A program made the translations under genes and the position numbers. Below are positions 33,787 through 44,082 of a stretch of DNA of 64,000 nt, piece after piece. The stretch comes from Pseudomonas helleri. Lineage in GTDB: Bacteria > Pseudomonadota > Gammaproteobacteria > Pseudomonadales > Pseudomonadaceae. The stretch's first letter is position 1; every line of letters starts with the position of its first letter. The stretch is from contig NZ_JYLD01000008.1 in assembly GCF_001043025.1 (NCBI RefSeq), positions 186,001-250,000 of the forward strand. Reading direction: 5' to 3'. A model generated the notes under the pieces. It was given only the letters and a program-made list of their open reading frames with translations, had not been told where the DNA came from and searched no databases.

Positions 33787-35013
33787 ATGAAGAACACCAT
33801 TGGCTTGCTGTCGTTGACCTTGTGCGCCCCTGTCATGGCGCAGGATCAAGGCTTTTTTGAAGATTCCAGCACAGATCTGCTGCTGCGCAACTACTACTTC
33901 AACCGCGACTTTCGCGACCCTGGGGCGACCAAAAGCAAGGTCGATGAGTGGGCGCAAGGCTTTATCCTCAAGTTCAGTTCGGGCTTTACCCCAGGCGTTG
34001 TCGGGTTCGGGGTGGATGGCATTGCCATGCTCGGCGTCAAGCTCGACAGCAGCCGCGAGGCCAGTGGTTCGGAGCTGCTGCCGGTGCGCAGCAATGGGCG
34101 CGCTGCAGACAATTTCAGCCGTGCCGGGGTAGCGGCAAAAATGCGCTTCTCGGCCACTGAAATCAAAGTCGGTGAACTGATGCCGGACGTGCCGGTACTG
34201 CGCTATGACGATGGTCGCCTGCTCCCGCAAACCTTCCGCGGAGCCATGCTGGTGTCCAAAGAAATCGAAGGGCTGGCGGTACAGGCTGGTCAATACCGCA
34301 AGGTCAGCCTGCGTAACTCTTCGGACATGCAAGAGCTGTCGACGTGGGCGGCACCGGGCGTGACGTCTGACCGTTTTAACTATGCGGGGGCAGACTATCG
34401 CTTCAACGAGCAGCGTACCCAGGTGGGTGTCTGGCATTCGCAACTCAAAGACATCTACCAGCAGAGCTACTTCAACCTGCTGCACAAGCAGCCGGTGGGC
34501 GACTGGGTGCTGGGCGCCAACCTGGGCTACTTTATCGACAAGGATGACGGCAGCGCGCGCATCGGCAACGTCAGCAGCCGCACGGCGTACGGCCTGTTTT
34601 CCGCCGCGACGGGCGGACACACGCTGTACCTCGGTTTGCAGAAAGTGAGTGGCGATACCAGCTGGATGTCGGTGTACGGCAGCAGCGGGCGAACCCTGGG
34701 CAACGACATGTTCAACGGCAACTTCAGCAACGCGGACGAGCGTTCGTGGCAAGCGCGTTACGACTACAACTTTGCCGCCATGGGCGTGCCGGGCTTATTG
34801 GCAATGGTGCGATATGGTCACGGCGACAATGCCACCACCAAGCAAGGCACCAACGGCAAGGAATGGGAGCGCGATACCGAGATCGGATACACCGTTCAGA
34901 GTGGCAGCTTCAAAAACCTCAGCCTGCGGGTCAACAACTCGACCAACCGGCGCACCTTCAACAGCGACTTTGACCAAACCCGCGTGATCATCAGCTACCC
35001 GTTGTCGATGTAA
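33787..35013 (+). CDS. OprD-family outer-membrane porin, probably for vanillate
   Basis: A 408-residue OprD-type porin with a short signal peptide (MKNTIGLLSLTLCAPVMA, cleaved before QDQGF). The FFEDSSTDLLLRNYYFNRDF start, the VGELMPDVPVLRYDDGRLLPQTFRGAMLVSKEIEGL stretch and the C-terminal SDFDQTRVIISYPLSM are standard for the family. The OccK branch (OpdK) takes up vanillate and benzoate-type acids; the vanillate gene neighbours favour that branch. ATG 33787 has GGAG upstream in GGAGAACAATAATA. It follows vanK by 124 bp and may be co-transcribed. Confidence 0.88.
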   Translation: MKNTIGLLSLTLCAPVMAQDQGFFEDSSTDLLLRNYYFNRDFRDPGATKSKVDEWAQGFILKFSSGFTPGVVGFGVDGIAMLGVKLDSSREASGSELLPVRSNGRAADNFSRAGVAAKMRFSATEIKVGELMPDVPVLRYDDGRLLPQTFRGAMLVSKEIEGLAVQAGQYRKVSLRNSSDMQELSTWAAPGVTSDRFNYAGADYRFNEQRTQVGVWHSQLKDIYQQSYFNLLHKQPVGDWVLGANLGYFIDKDDGSARIGNVSSRTAYGLFSAATGGHTLYLGLQKVSGDTSWMSVYGSSGRTLGNDMFNGNFSNADERSWQARYDYNFAAMGVPGLLAMVRYGHGDNATTKQGTNGKEWERDTEIGYTVQSGSFKNLSLRVNNSTNRRTFNSDFDQTRVIISYPLSM

Positions 35014-35032
35014 TACCCCGGCACTCAACCCG

Positions 35033-35105
35033 CCCTGTAGGAGCGAGCTTGTCTCGCGATCTGTTGATGTTGAAAAGATCGCGAGGCAAGCTCGCTCCTA
35101 CAGGG
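35033..35105. repeat. REPIN hairpin downstream of the porin gene
   Basis: Arms 35033-35062 (CCCTGTAGGAGCGAGCTTGT...) and 35076-35105 are 30 bp each with one mismatch. It lies between porin stop and vanR and probably also ends porin transcription. Confidence 0.85.
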
Positions 35106-35161
35106 TTTTGAGGTCGATCTGGGCTACTATGTCGGCCCCCTGTTTTCTGGAAGCCGCCTGG

Positions 35162-35875
35162 ATGAGCAAGCCCGGCCAACTGGTGCTGATTGCACTGCGC
35201 AAAATGATTGCCTCGGGCGAGCTGGCCGCAGGCGAACGTCTGATGGAAATCCCTACCGCTGAACTGTTCGGTGTCTCACGCATGCCGGTGCGCATGGCGT
35301 TTCGTACGCTGGAGCAGGAAGGCTTGCTGGTGCGTTTTGGTGGTCGCGGGTTTCAGGTGCGCTCTGTCAGTGCCAATGACATTGCCGGTGCCGTCGAGGT
35401 GCGCGGGGTGCTTGAGGGGTTGGCGGCGCGTCTGACCGCTGAGCGCGGGCTTTCGCCAGAAGGCCGGGCAGCCCTTGAACTGTGCCTGCTGCAAGGCGAC
35501 GAGCTATTCGATAAAGGCTTTGTGACCGAAGATGACCTTGAGGCTTATCACGACCTCAACATGCGCTTTCATCAGGTGATTATTGAGGGCAGCCACAACC
35601 CGGCAATTGCCGATGCGCTGGCGCGCAATGATCATTTACCGTTTGCCTCGGTTACGGCGCTGGCGGTTGATCGTAAAGATATGGCCCGCGAGTACCGACG
35701 CTTCAATTACGCACACATGCAGCACCATTCGGTGTTCGATGCGCTGGTCAATGGTCAGGGTGCTCGCGCTGAAGCCATGATGCGCGAGCACGCCAATGCC
35801 ACCTTGCGGTATGCCGAGATTTTCAGCTCGGCAGTGGCCAGTGAGCGGATGCGGGTGATTTTGCGCGCCGACTAG
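35162..35875 (+). CDS. vanR: GntR/FadR-type regulator, VanR-like
   Basis: A 237-residue regulator: N-terminal winged helix (about 5-70, LVLIALRKMIASGELAAGERLMEIPTAELFGVSRMPVRMAFRTLEQEGLLVR) and a C-terminal all-helical FCD effector domain (about 85-215) with the metal-type His set in YHDLNMRFHQVI and HMQHHSVFDAL. VanR represses vanAB until vanillate binds. ATG 35162 (SD GGAAG) is preferred over 35129. It converges on vanB, overlapping its stop by 4 nt. GGATCC-centred palindromes near vanA are its likely targets. Confidence 0.87.
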   Translation: MSKPGQLVLIALRKMIASGELAAGERLMEIPTAELFGVSRMPVRMAFRTLEQEGLLVRFGGRGFQVRSVSANDIAGAVEVRGVLEGLAARLTAERGLSPEGRAALELCLLQGDELFDKGFVTEDDLEAYHDLNMRFHQVIIEGSHNPAIADALARNDHLPFASVTALAVDRKDMAREYRRFNYAHMQHHSVFDALVNGQGARAEAMMREHANATLRYAEIFSSAVASERMRVILRAD

Positions 35876-36822
35876 ATATCCAGCACCAGCAGCGGCGATT
35901 TCGAGCGTGAGCAGCACGGCGTGAACTGGTTGTTGCACGCTTGCTCCTCTTCCGTCAGGAACATGTCGCGGTGGTCGGGTATGCCCTCCAGCACGTTGGT
36001 CAGGCAGGTGCCGCACACGCCTTGTTCGCACGACATGGGGATGTCGATGCCATGGCTTTCCAGCACCGCCACTACGGTTTTGTCGGCCGGGATCTCGATG
36101 ATCTGGCCGCTGCTCGCGACTTTGACGCTAAAGCTGCCATCGTGGCTGCTGTCGATGGCTGCGGCGGCGAAGTATTCGCGGTGCAAGCGGTCTTCTGCCC
36201 ACCCTTGGACGCGTGCACTGTCCAGTACGTGCTGCATAAAACCAGCGGGTCCACACACGTAGAGATGCAGGTCAGGTTGCGGATTGGCCAGCACTTGGGC
36301 GGCGTTCATGAGCGTCTCGGGTTGCTCATCAAAATGCACGAACACGCGGTCTGCGAACGCTGACTGGCGAATCCGCTCCACAAAGGCTGCGCGGTCGCTG
36401 GAGCGGGCGCAGTAGTGCAGCTCGAAGTCAGCATTGCTATGGGCCAGACGCTCGGCCATGCACAGAATCGGCGTGATGCCGATACCGCCTGCAAATAACA
36501 GGCTGCGCCGGGCTTCGTGGACCAGCGGGAACAAGTTGCGCGGCTCGCTGATCTGCAAGCGGTCGCCAGTATTGATTTGCTCGTGCAGGTGTTGAGAGCC
36601 GCCGCGTGAGGCCGGGTCCCTGAGCACGCCAATCAGGTAGCGATGGCGTTCGTCCGGGTGGTTGCACAGTGAGTACTGGCGAATCAACCCGTCGGGCAAG
36701 TGCACGTCAATGTGCGACCCGGCGCTGAAAGCGGGCAGGGGGCTTTCATCGAGACGGGCCAGTTCATAACTGCAAATCCCCTGGGCTTCGGTTTTGCGCG
36801 AAACAACCTGCACTTCGATCAT
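35872..36822 (-). CDS. vanB: Vanillate O-demethylase reductase (VanB)
   Basis: A 316-residue phthalate-dioxygenase-reductase type protein: FMN/FAD-binding barrel (about 1-100, with RQYSLCNHPDE), NAD-binding domain (about 105-220, FAGGIGITPILCM) and a C-terminal plant-type 2Fe-2S ferredoxin domain with CEQGVCGTCLTNVLEG and a fourth cysteine in PCCSRSKSPLLVLDI. It passes electrons from NADH to VanA. Its ATG overlaps the vanA stop (ATGA), and it converges with vanR. Confidence 0.95.
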   Translation of the reverse strand: MIEVQVVSRKTEAQGICSYELARLDESPLPAFSAGSHIDVHLPDGLIRQYSLCNHPDERHRYLIGVLRDPASRGGSQHLHEQINTGDRLQISEPRNLFPLVHEARRSLLFAGGIGITPILCMAERLAHSNADFELHYCARSSDRAAFVERIRQSAFADRVFVHFDEQPETLMNAAQVLANPQPDLHLYVCGPAGFMQHVLDSARVQGWAEDRLHREYFAAAAIDSSHDGSFSVKVASSGQIIEIPADKTVVAVLESHGIDIPMSCEQGVCGTCLTNVLEGIPDHRDMFLTEEEQACNNQFTPCCSRSKSPLLVLDI

Positions 36823-37877
36823 GGCTGGATCCTCACAACGCTTTCGGCGGGCTCGCGTTCGCTGGCGATGATGCGTTCCAGGACGCGACGCGACTGCACA
36901 CCGCCCGAGTCGATATTGAGCTTGAGCAAGGCGCGATGCGGGTGATCCAGCAGGTTTTGTTGCTGGCGCTCGAGCATTTCCAGGTCTTCGCTGAAAATCT
37001 TGCCCTGGCCCTCGCGGATCGTCGCCGTGAGCGCTTGATCCTGCGGATTGAAGTTGCGCGCCATGCCCCAGAAGTACCAGATCGAGGTGTTGGTTTCGGG
37101 GGTAATAAAGTCCACTACGATGCTTGATGCCTTGGCCTGCGCCGGGGCGTGATAACCACCTTTGCCCGCATGGGCCACGCCGACTTCGATCAGCACATGG
37201 CTGGGGGGAGAGAAGCGGCAGATCTGCCAGCGGTCCACCGGCACATCATCGGCCAGGTTGTTGCCGCGCAACGCCATGCGCCAGAACGGCGGGGCCATGA
37301 TGTTTTCCATGTGCCGGGCGGTGACCACTTCGTTACCTTCGACGGTGGTCACCGGAGGGGCTTCGTCAATTTCCTTCTGGCCGATGCTGGACGCGTGCAC
37401 GTAGGTTTCGTGCGTCAGGTCCATCAGGTTGTCGATCATCAGGCGGTAGTCGCAACCGATATGAAACAACCCGCCGCCGTAGGCCCATTCATCGCTGACG
37501 GCCCACTCCAGGTGATGGATCAGGTCGGGGTCGGCTTTGTCCTGTTCGCCCGGCCATACCCAGATAAACCCGTAGCGCTCGACCACGGCAAAGGTCTTGT
37601 TGCAGGGGAAGCCGCGCACGCGCTGGCCGGGCATCTCGACGGTCTTGCCGTCGCAACCCATCACCAGGCCGTGGTAGCCGCACACCAGGTTGCCGTTGTC
37701 GACATACCCCAGCGAGAGCGGGGCACCGCGATGCGGACAAAAGTCTTCGACGGCCGCGACTTTGTTTTCCAGGCCGCGATAAAAAACCATCTTTTCACCG
37801 CAAATCTGCCGACCCAGCGGCTTGTCGGCGATTTCGTCGGGGGTGCAGGCGACGTACCACGTATTTTTTGGATACAT
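36819..37877 (-). CDS. vanA: Vanillate O-demethylase oxygenase (VanA)
   Basis: A 352-residue Rieske non-haem iron oxygenase. The Rieske 2Fe-2S ligands are C47/H49 (DFCPHRGAPLS) and C66/H69 (VCGYHG); the mononuclear iron site is in DNLMDLTHETYVHASS (H-x4-H). VanA removes the methyl group of vanillate as formaldehyde, giving protocatechuate. ATG 37877 (MYPKNTWYVAC) is the family start; an upstream in-frame extension to 37991 crosses the operator. First gene of the vanAB operon. Confidence 0.96.
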   Translation of the reverse strand: MYPKNTWYVACTPDEIADKPLGRQICGEKMVFYRGLENKVAAVEDFCPHRGAPLSLGYVDNGNLVCGYHGLVMGCDGKTVEMPGQRVRGFPCNKTFAVVERYGFIWVWPGEQDKADPDLIHHLEWAVSDEWAYGGGLFHIGCDYRLMIDNLMDLTHETYVHASSIGQKEIDEAPPVTTVEGNEVVTARHMENIMAPPFWRMALRGNNLADDVPVDRWQICRFSPPSHVLIEVGVAHAGKGGYHAPAQAKASSIVVDFITPETNTSIWYFWGMARNFNPQDQALTATIREGQGKIFSEDLEMLERQQQNLLDHPHRALLKLNIDSGGVQSRRVLERIIASEREPAESVVRIQP

Positions 37878-37908
37878 ACCAATCTCCAGATCAGGTGTTA
37901 TTGCTTTT

Positions 37909-37918
37909 ATGGATCCAT
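37909..37918. promoter_or_regulatory. Candidate VanR operator 1 before vanA
   Basis: ATGGATCCAT is a perfect 10-bp palindrome 32 bp upstream of the vanA start. The Caulobacter VanR operator is ATTGGATCCAAT, and the TGGATCCA core is shared. Confidence 0.65.
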
Positions 37919-38016
37919 TAGGCGGGATTGGTCTTGGGCGAGTCAATTTGTAATCAGTGAATAGCAGTAGTTTTAGGCGATTAACGAACACAAAATTGGG
38001 TGCAGTGTGGATTTAG

Positions 38017-38024
38017 TGGATCCA
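38017..38024. promoter_or_regulatory. Candidate VanR operator 2 before vanA
   Basis: TGGATCCA, a perfect 8-bp palindrome followed by TT like site 1, lies about 107 bp further upstream. Two such sites could allow looping or could serve a divergent promoter toward 38245. Confidence 0.55.
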
Positions 38025-38244
38025 TTGCAAGAATGCTTCGTGCTGTGGCGTCACCGTGCGGCTAAATGTCTCGCAGGCGTCACTCGATGTTCACCGTCAT
38101 ACCGTCAAGAACGCTATAGAATGCCGCCCCGTGTGGTTCTGGCTATGCTTCTGGCACCGGGGCGTGTTGTATGTGCAGCACGTGACCGCCAGTGCAGCAA
38201 AAAGAACCTGTCAGCTTCCCGAATGCGAGTAGAACACCCCAGAA

Positions 38245-39435
38245 ATGAGCAGCCATGGCGCAACACCTCAGGCAAATTGGCAACCTGTCATCGCATTGGC
38301 GCTGGCCGCCTTTGTGTTCAATACCACTGAATTTGTTCCCGTCGGCTTGCTGAGTGCCATTGGCGCCAGCTTCGACATGACCACCGCCAGCGTCGGGCTG
38401 ATGCTGACGATTTACGCGTGGGTGGTCTCCCTGACCTCGCTGCCGATCATGCTGCTGACGCGCAACGTCGAGCGCCGAAAGCTGCTGCTGTCGTTGTTCG
38501 GCATCTTTATCGTCAGCCACTTGCTGTCCAGCGTCGCGACTCATTTCGGCATTTTGCTGCTCAGCCGGATTGGCGTGGCCTTGTCCCACGCGCTGTTTTG
38601 GTCGATCACTGCATCCCTGGCCGTGCGCATGGCCCCGGAAGGCAAGCAGGTGCAGGCATTGGGTCTGCTTGCCACCGGTACTTCGCTGGCCATGGTGCTA
38701 GGTGTGCCGCTGGGTCGTTTGCTGGGTGAGGCGATGGGCTGGCGCACCACGTTCCTGGTGATCGCCGGGTTGGCGTCCTTGTTGGTGCTGTGGCTGTTCA
38801 AGACCTTGCCGCTGCTGCCGAGCCAGAACTCGGGGTCGCTGAGAAGCTTGCCGGTATTGTTCAGGCGGCCTGCGCTGGTGGCGGTTTACGTGCTGACTGC
38901 GGTGGTGATCACCGCGCAATTCACGGCCTACAGCTACATCGAGCCGTTCGTGCAGAGCGTGGCGGGCATGAGCGGTACTATCGTGACCACCACCCTGTTG
39001 CTGTTCGGCGGCGCCGGGATCATTGGCTCGCTGTGCTTCAGCCTGTTCCATAAATACAACCCGCACCTGTTCCTGCTGATCGCTATCGGCTTGCTGGCGC
39101 TGTGCCTGCTCCTGCTGTTGCCGGCCAGTGGTTGGGTCGAGTCGTTGAGTGTCCTGAGCATTATCTGGGGCATGTCGATCATGGGCTTTGGTCTGGCCCT
39201 GCAATCGAAAGTGCTGACCCTGGCGCCGGATGCCACTGACGTGGCCATGGCGATGTTCTCGGGCATCTACAACATCGGTATCGGCGGCGGTGCGCTGCTG
39301 GGCAGTTGGGTCGGCAGCCACTTGGGTTTCTCGTACATCGGTTTGATCGGCGGCACGCTGGCCGGCTTGGCCCTGGCCGCCTACACATGGACGATGTACC
39401 GGGTTGCCCGTTCAGAAGCCGCGAATGCCCCTTAA
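38245..39435 (+). CDS. Sugar efflux MFS transporter, SotB family
   Basis: A 396-residue MFS exporter with 12 spans. The opening [51 protein letters not shown] is characteristic of the SotB/YdeA drug:H+ antiporter-1 branch, which exports arabinose, IPTG and other sugars. ATG 38245 has only a weak ribosome site. It is convergent with the next MFS gene, with stops overlapping by 4 nt (39432-39435). Upstream it shares the 38025-38244 stretch with vanA; nothing else is seen there. Confidence 0.87.
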   Translation: MSSHGATPQANWQPVIALALAAFVFNTTEFVPVGLLSAIGASFDMTTASVGLMLTIYAWVVSLTSLPIMLLTRNVERRKLLLSLFGIFIVSHLLSSVATHFGILLLSRIGVALSHALFWSITASLAVRMAPEGKQVQALGLLATGTSLAMVLGVPLGRLLGEAMGWRTTFLVIAGLASLLVLWLFKTLPLLPSQNSGSLRSLPVLFRRPALVAVYVLTAVVITAQFTAYSYIEPFVQSVAGMSGTIVTTTLLLFGGAGIIGSLCFSLFHKYNPHLFLLIAIGLLALCLLLLLPASGWVESLSVLSIIWGMSIMGFGLALQSKVLTLAPDATDVAMAMFSGIYNIGIGGGALLGSWVGSHLGFSYIGLIGGTLAGLALAAYTWTMYRVARSEAANAP

Positions 39436-40673
39436 TGCGCTTGAACTGAGTGGCGGGGCCGCAGGGCTAGCATCACCGCAGCACAGCCTGCCATCAACAC
39501 GCAGGTGATGATGAACACGGCGGGCATGCCGAAATGCCCGCCGACAAAGCCGCCGGTCAATGGCCCGAGCACCTGGCCGATGTACTGGCAGGACGTTGAG
39601 TAGCCGAGCATGTGCCCGGCGACTTTGTCGGGCACAGAGTGGCGAATGATCGCGGCGATCCCTGGCAGTAACCCGCCCAGCGCCAACCCCATCAGAAAAC
39701 GCAGCCCCACCAGCTGCCACTCATTGGTCACGAACGCCTGAGGAATCAGCAGCAGGGCGGCGACGCTCATGCACCCCGTGACGACTTTCCAGTGGCCAAT
39801 GCGATCGGCCAATTTACCCACCCGCGATGCCGACAAAACGCTGGCCAGCGCGGTGGCGGACATGACCACGCCCGCCATCAGGGTGACATCCTGGGTGTGC
39901 AACTGGATCAAGTACACGGTGATGATGGGTTCAATGGACATGATCGCGAACATCATCAGGCCCGCCACGACAAACATGGTCATGACCGGGCGTTTGTCCG
40001 CGATTGCGCTCCACGCGCTGGCCGCTGTGGCTTTAGGCGTACCGGCGGCAGGCTTGCGGCGGGGCACTTCTTTCATCAGGAACAACGTGGCGAGGAAGGT
40101 GATAAAGATCAGGCCGCCGGCGAGAAAGAAGGTGTTGCGGATACCCACCAACGGCGGGAGCAGCCCTCCAATCAGCGGCCCGGTGAGGTTACCGGCCATG
40201 ATCCCCGACGCCAGCATGCCCAGCGCCCAACCCGAGCGCGCTTTGGGCGTTTGCGTGGCCACCAGGATGGTTGCCCCCGACGCGTAGCCTCCGAGCAAAC
40301 CGGCCAACAGCCGCAAGCCGACCAGTTGGTAAATGTTTTCGGCCAGACCAATCAATGACATGGCGATGGCCATGCCCAGGCTTGCGCGAATCAGCATCAA
40401 CTTGCGCCCGTAACGATCCCCCAGGCGGCCCCACAACGGTGCCGTCAGGGCTGCCGTCAAAAACGTTGCGCCAAAGGCGATGCCAGACCACTGCACGATA
40501 GCCGCCGGATCGCTGACCCCAAGCTGCTCGACGTACAACGGCAGAAAGGGCAGCAACAGGGTCATGGCAATAATCGTGGTGAACGCGCCGAACACACTGA
40601 CAGCCAGGTTGCGCTGCCAGTTGACCTCGACAGGAGGTTCATCCAGCGGGTTCGAGTGTGCTTGGCTGGTCAT
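39432..40673 (-). CDS. MFS multidrug exporter, MdtG-like
   Basis: A 413-residue DHA1-type MFS transporter with 12 spans. [23 protein letters not shown], the span 2-3 loop [13 protein letters not shown] and the antiporter motif C region [31 protein letters not shown] point to the MdtG drug-export group. The second-half loop [14 protein letters not shown] is also clear. Substrate unknown. It starts at ATG 40671-40673 with GAGGT-type upstream sequence and is monocistronic. Confidence 0.85.
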   Translation of the reverse strand: MTSQAHSNPLDEPPVEVNWQRNLAVSVFGAFTTIIAMTLLLPFLPLYVEQLGVSDPAAIVQWSGIAFGATFLTAALTAPLWGRLGDRYGRKLMLIRASLGMAIAMSLIGLAENIYQLVGLRLLAGLLGGYASGATILVATQTPKARSGWALGMLASGIMAGNLTGPLIGGLLPPLVGIRNTFFLAGGLIFITFLATLFLMKEVPRRKPAAGTPKATAASAWSAIADKRPVMTMFVVAGLMMFAIMSIEPIITVYLIQLHTQDVTLMAGVVMSATALASVLSASRVGKLADRIGHWKVVTGCMSVAALLLIPQAFVTNEWQLVGLRFLMGLALGGLLPGIAAIIRHSVPDKVAGHMLGYSTSCQYIGQVLGPLTGGFVGGHFGMPAVFIITCVLMAGCAAVMLALRPRHSVQAH

Positions 40674-40788
40674 GGCGGTGCCCGGTAATGGAGGTCAGGT
40701 GAAGATAAAGAAAGGCATGCCATAAATAAAATTCATGTTTTTTATAGACTGGATTCCGTATTGGAATAAATGCACGCGCAACCCTTTT

Positions 40789-40856
40789 TGTAGGAGCGAG
40801 CTTGTCTCGCGATCTTTTAAAAGATCAAAAGATCGCGAGGCAAGCTCGCTCCTACA
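40789..40856. repeat. REPIN hairpin between MFS gene and pfeE
   Basis: Arms 40789-40818 and 40827-40856 (TGTAGGAGCGAGCTTGTCTC... and complement) are 30 bp with one mismatch and an 8-bp spacer. It abuts the pfeE stop and may act as terminator for it. Confidence 0.85.
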
Positions 40857-40867
40857 GTTTCGAGGGG

Positions 40868-41761
<894 letters not shown>

Positions 41762-41768
41762 TTATGGC

Positions 41769-44009
41769 TCAGAACGACGCGGTCAGGCTGGTGAACAGCG
41801 TACGGCCCGGTTCGTTGTAAGTCGCGGCACCGGCGCCTTCGATATTGGCCACACCTTGGGCGTTGCCTTCGCGGTACAAGCGCTTGTCAAACAGGTTCTC
41901 GACGCCTGCGGTGATGCTCAGGTGACGGGTGATGGCGTAGGTGCCGCTGATCCCGGCGATGGCGTAAGGTGCCAGCTGGTTGTTGGACGTCCCCGTGACG
42001 CGTTCGCCGTGGTAATCGAATTTTTTCGGCGTCTGTTTACCGTACCAGGCCACGCTGGCTTGCAGCGACAGGTCTTGGGTGGCCTGCCAGTCCAGCATCG
42101 AGTTCAGGGTGTAGCGCGGGGTCACCGACAGGTAATCACCTGTTTGCTTGTTTTTCGATTGCAGCATGTAGGTGAAGTTGTTGGTCCAGGTCACTTGCGC
42201 TGACAGCGGTAGCGTCAGGGTGCCTTCAAGGCCTTCAACCAGAGCCTTGGGCACGTTTTCCCACTGATAGATCCCTGCATTGGCATATTCGCCGGTACCG
42301 CCCACGGCCTGGCCGATGGGTGACAGGCCGGATTCGATCTTGTTTTTGTAGTCGTTGCGGAAGTAGGTCAAACCTGCGACAACGCCTTCGTTGTTGTACT
42401 CAATGCCCAACTCTTTGTTGACGCTGGTTTCAGCCTTGAGGTCGGCGTTGCCTTGCAGGTAGCAACTGGTCGTTTGCCCGTAGCAACCCTGGCCGCGGCT
42501 ATACAGCAGATAGTCCGGGTTCAACTGGTACAGGTTGGGTGCCTTGTAGGCTCGGGCGATACCGGCTTTAAGGGTTACGGTGTTGGTCAATTCGTGTGAC
42601 AGGTTGAGCGATGGGCTCCAGTTGTTGCCCACGATGCTGTGGTGATCCAGGCGCAAGCCCGGGGTCAGCATGGTGCCGGGCAGCAGCTCGATATTGTCAG
42701 CCGCAAACAGCGAGAAAATCTGCGCCGAGGAGCTGGTGCTGCGGTTGGTGCTGGTCAAGCCCGGAACCGCGCCTCCTTCGGTGGTCAGTTGGGTGTTGGC
42801 GCTGGGGTCATCGAGTTTTTGCTGGGTCCACTCGGTGCCCAGGGTCAAGGTCTGATCCAGCCCTGCGTGCAATGGCAAGTTAAGCTCGCCATGGGCGGTC
42901 AGGTCCTTGAGCACGGCGGTGTAGAAGCCACTATTGCTGAAGATGCCTTCGGTGCCCCCGGCCAAGCCTTCGTTGATCCGCGTGTTACGGGTTTTTTCGT
43001 ATTGCAGGTAAGCCATGCTGCTGCCGAAATCCCATTCACCGCGATGGGTCAGCGCATAAGTCTCGCGGTAAGTTCGGTTGGTTTCATGGCCCAGCAGGCT
43101 TTTTACGTAAGCGTTGCTGTTGGTGTTTTGCGTGTCGCCGGTATAGATGTTGCCCTGGCGGCTGAAGCCCGCTTCGAACTCCAGAGTCTGCTGCGGGGTC
43201 AGGTGCCAGCTCAGCAAGCCGTTCACGTCTTTGTTGCGCACGCCTTCACGGCCAGCGGGCAGGGTGCCGACCTGGTTGCCGGTGCGCAGCGATTCGTGGC
43301 CCTGGTTGATGTCCCAGTCATCCGGGTCGGTCTTGGCGATGTTGCCGTAAACCCGGTAACTCAGGTTATCGGTCAGCGGGCCGTTCAGGCCGAAACTCAT
43401 GCGCTCGGTGGCGCCTTCATCCTTGTGGGTCGGGAAGTTGCTGTAGACCGTGGCCTCACCGTGGGTTTCAGCCCCCGGCTGTTTGGTGATGATATTGACC
43501 ACACCGCCAGCAGCACCGTTGCCGTACAAGGCAGCGGCGGGACCACGCAATACCTCTATGCGTGCGACCTGATCGGCCGGCACCCAGTTGGTGTCGCCGC
43601 GGCTGTCCCGCTCACCGCGCCAGCCATAACGCACGGAGTTACGGCTGTTGACCGGCTTGCCATCCACCAGAATCAAGGTGTTTTCCGGGCCCATGCCACG
43701 GATGTCGATCTGGCGGTTGTTGCCGCGCTGGCCGCTGGTGGAGTTGCCCGTCAGGTTGACCCCCGGCATGGTGCGAATGATCTGGGACAGGTCATTGGCC
43801 GGAGGGCGCTTTTTGATGTCTTCTGCGGTAATGATCGACACACCGGGCATCTGCTTGGTTTCTTCCAGCGCAGTGGCGACGACGTTGGTGTTTTCGAGTT
43901 CCAGCGCCGCAGGCGTGGTGTCCTGAGTCGCAGCCTGAACGGAACTGGTCAGCAGCCAGCAACTGGACAACACAAAAGGGGCGAAAGGGCGCAGCGCATG
44001 TAACGACAT
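41769..44009 (-). CDS. pfeA: Ferric-enterobactin TonB-dependent receptor PfeA
   Basis: A 746-residue receptor, the same length as P. aeruginosa PfeA, in the FepA group. Signal peptide ends near VQA; the TonB box region reads ALELENTNVVATALEETKQMPGVSIIT. The plug has the FepA signature GQRGNNRQIDIRGMGPENTLILVDGKPVNSRNSVRYGWRGERDSRGDTNWVP, and the barrel has the CYGQTTSCYLQG loop disulphide and ends SLTASF. No STN domain, consistent with control by the PfeRS two-component pair upstream. ATG 44009 has GGAG at 8 bp. A Fur box lies upstream. Confidence 0.94.
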   Translation of the reverse strand: MSLHALRPFAPFVLSSCWLLTSSVQAATQDTTPAALELENTNVVATALEETKQMPGVSIITAEDIKKRPPANDLSQIIRTMPGVNLTGNSTSGQRGNNRQIDIRGMGPENTLILVDGKPVNSRNSVRYGWRGERDSRGDTNWVPADQVARIEVLRGPAAALYGNGAAGGVVNIITKQPGAETHGEATVYSNFPTHKDEGATERMSFGLNGPLTDNLSYRVYGNIAKTDPDDWDINQGHESLRTGNQVGTLPAGREGVRNKDVNGLLSWHLTPQQTLEFEAGFSRQGNIYTGDTQNTNSNAYVKSLLGHETNRTYRETYALTHRGEWDFGSSMAYLQYEKTRNTRINEGLAGGTEGIFSNSGFYTAVLKDLTAHGELNLPLHAGLDQTLTLGTEWTQQKLDDPSANTQLTTEGGAVPGLTSTNRSTSSSAQIFSLFAADNIELLPGTMLTPGLRLDHHSIVGNNWSPSLNLSHELTNTVTLKAGIARAYKAPNLYQLNPDYLLYSRGQGCYGQTTSCYLQGNADLKAETSVNKELGIEYNNEGVVAGLTYFRNDYKNKIESGLSPIGQAVGGTGEYANAGIYQWENVPKALVEGLEGTLTLPLSAQVTWTNNFTYMLQSKNKQTGDYLSVTPRYTLNSMLDWQATQDLSLQASVAWYGKQTPKKFDYHGERVTGTSNNQLAPYAIAGISGTYAITRHLSITAGVENLFDKRLYREGNAQGVANIEGAGAATYNEPGRTLFTSLTASF

Positions 44010-44048
44010 CGGGTGATCTCCGAGACAACCAGATACAAGAAGATCACG

Positions 44049-44067
44049 AATGATAATGACTGCTAAT
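44049..44067. promoter_or_regulatory. Predicted Fur box before pfeA
   Basis: AATGATAATGACTGCTAAT has a perfect left arm of the Fur consensus (AATGATAAT) and a partial right arm. It lies 40 bp upstream of the pfeA start. Confidence 0.75.
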
Positions 44068-44082
44068 TGAGAGTAAAGCGCA

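Noticed and set aside
38025-38244. Possible small gene or RNA in the vanA-sotB gap
   Set aside because: No ribosome site, conserved protein motif or stable hairpin seen; left as promoter DNA.
42639-44003. A 454-codon open frame antisense to pfeA
   Set aside because: Shadow of pfeA; no ribosome site and no recognisable domain.
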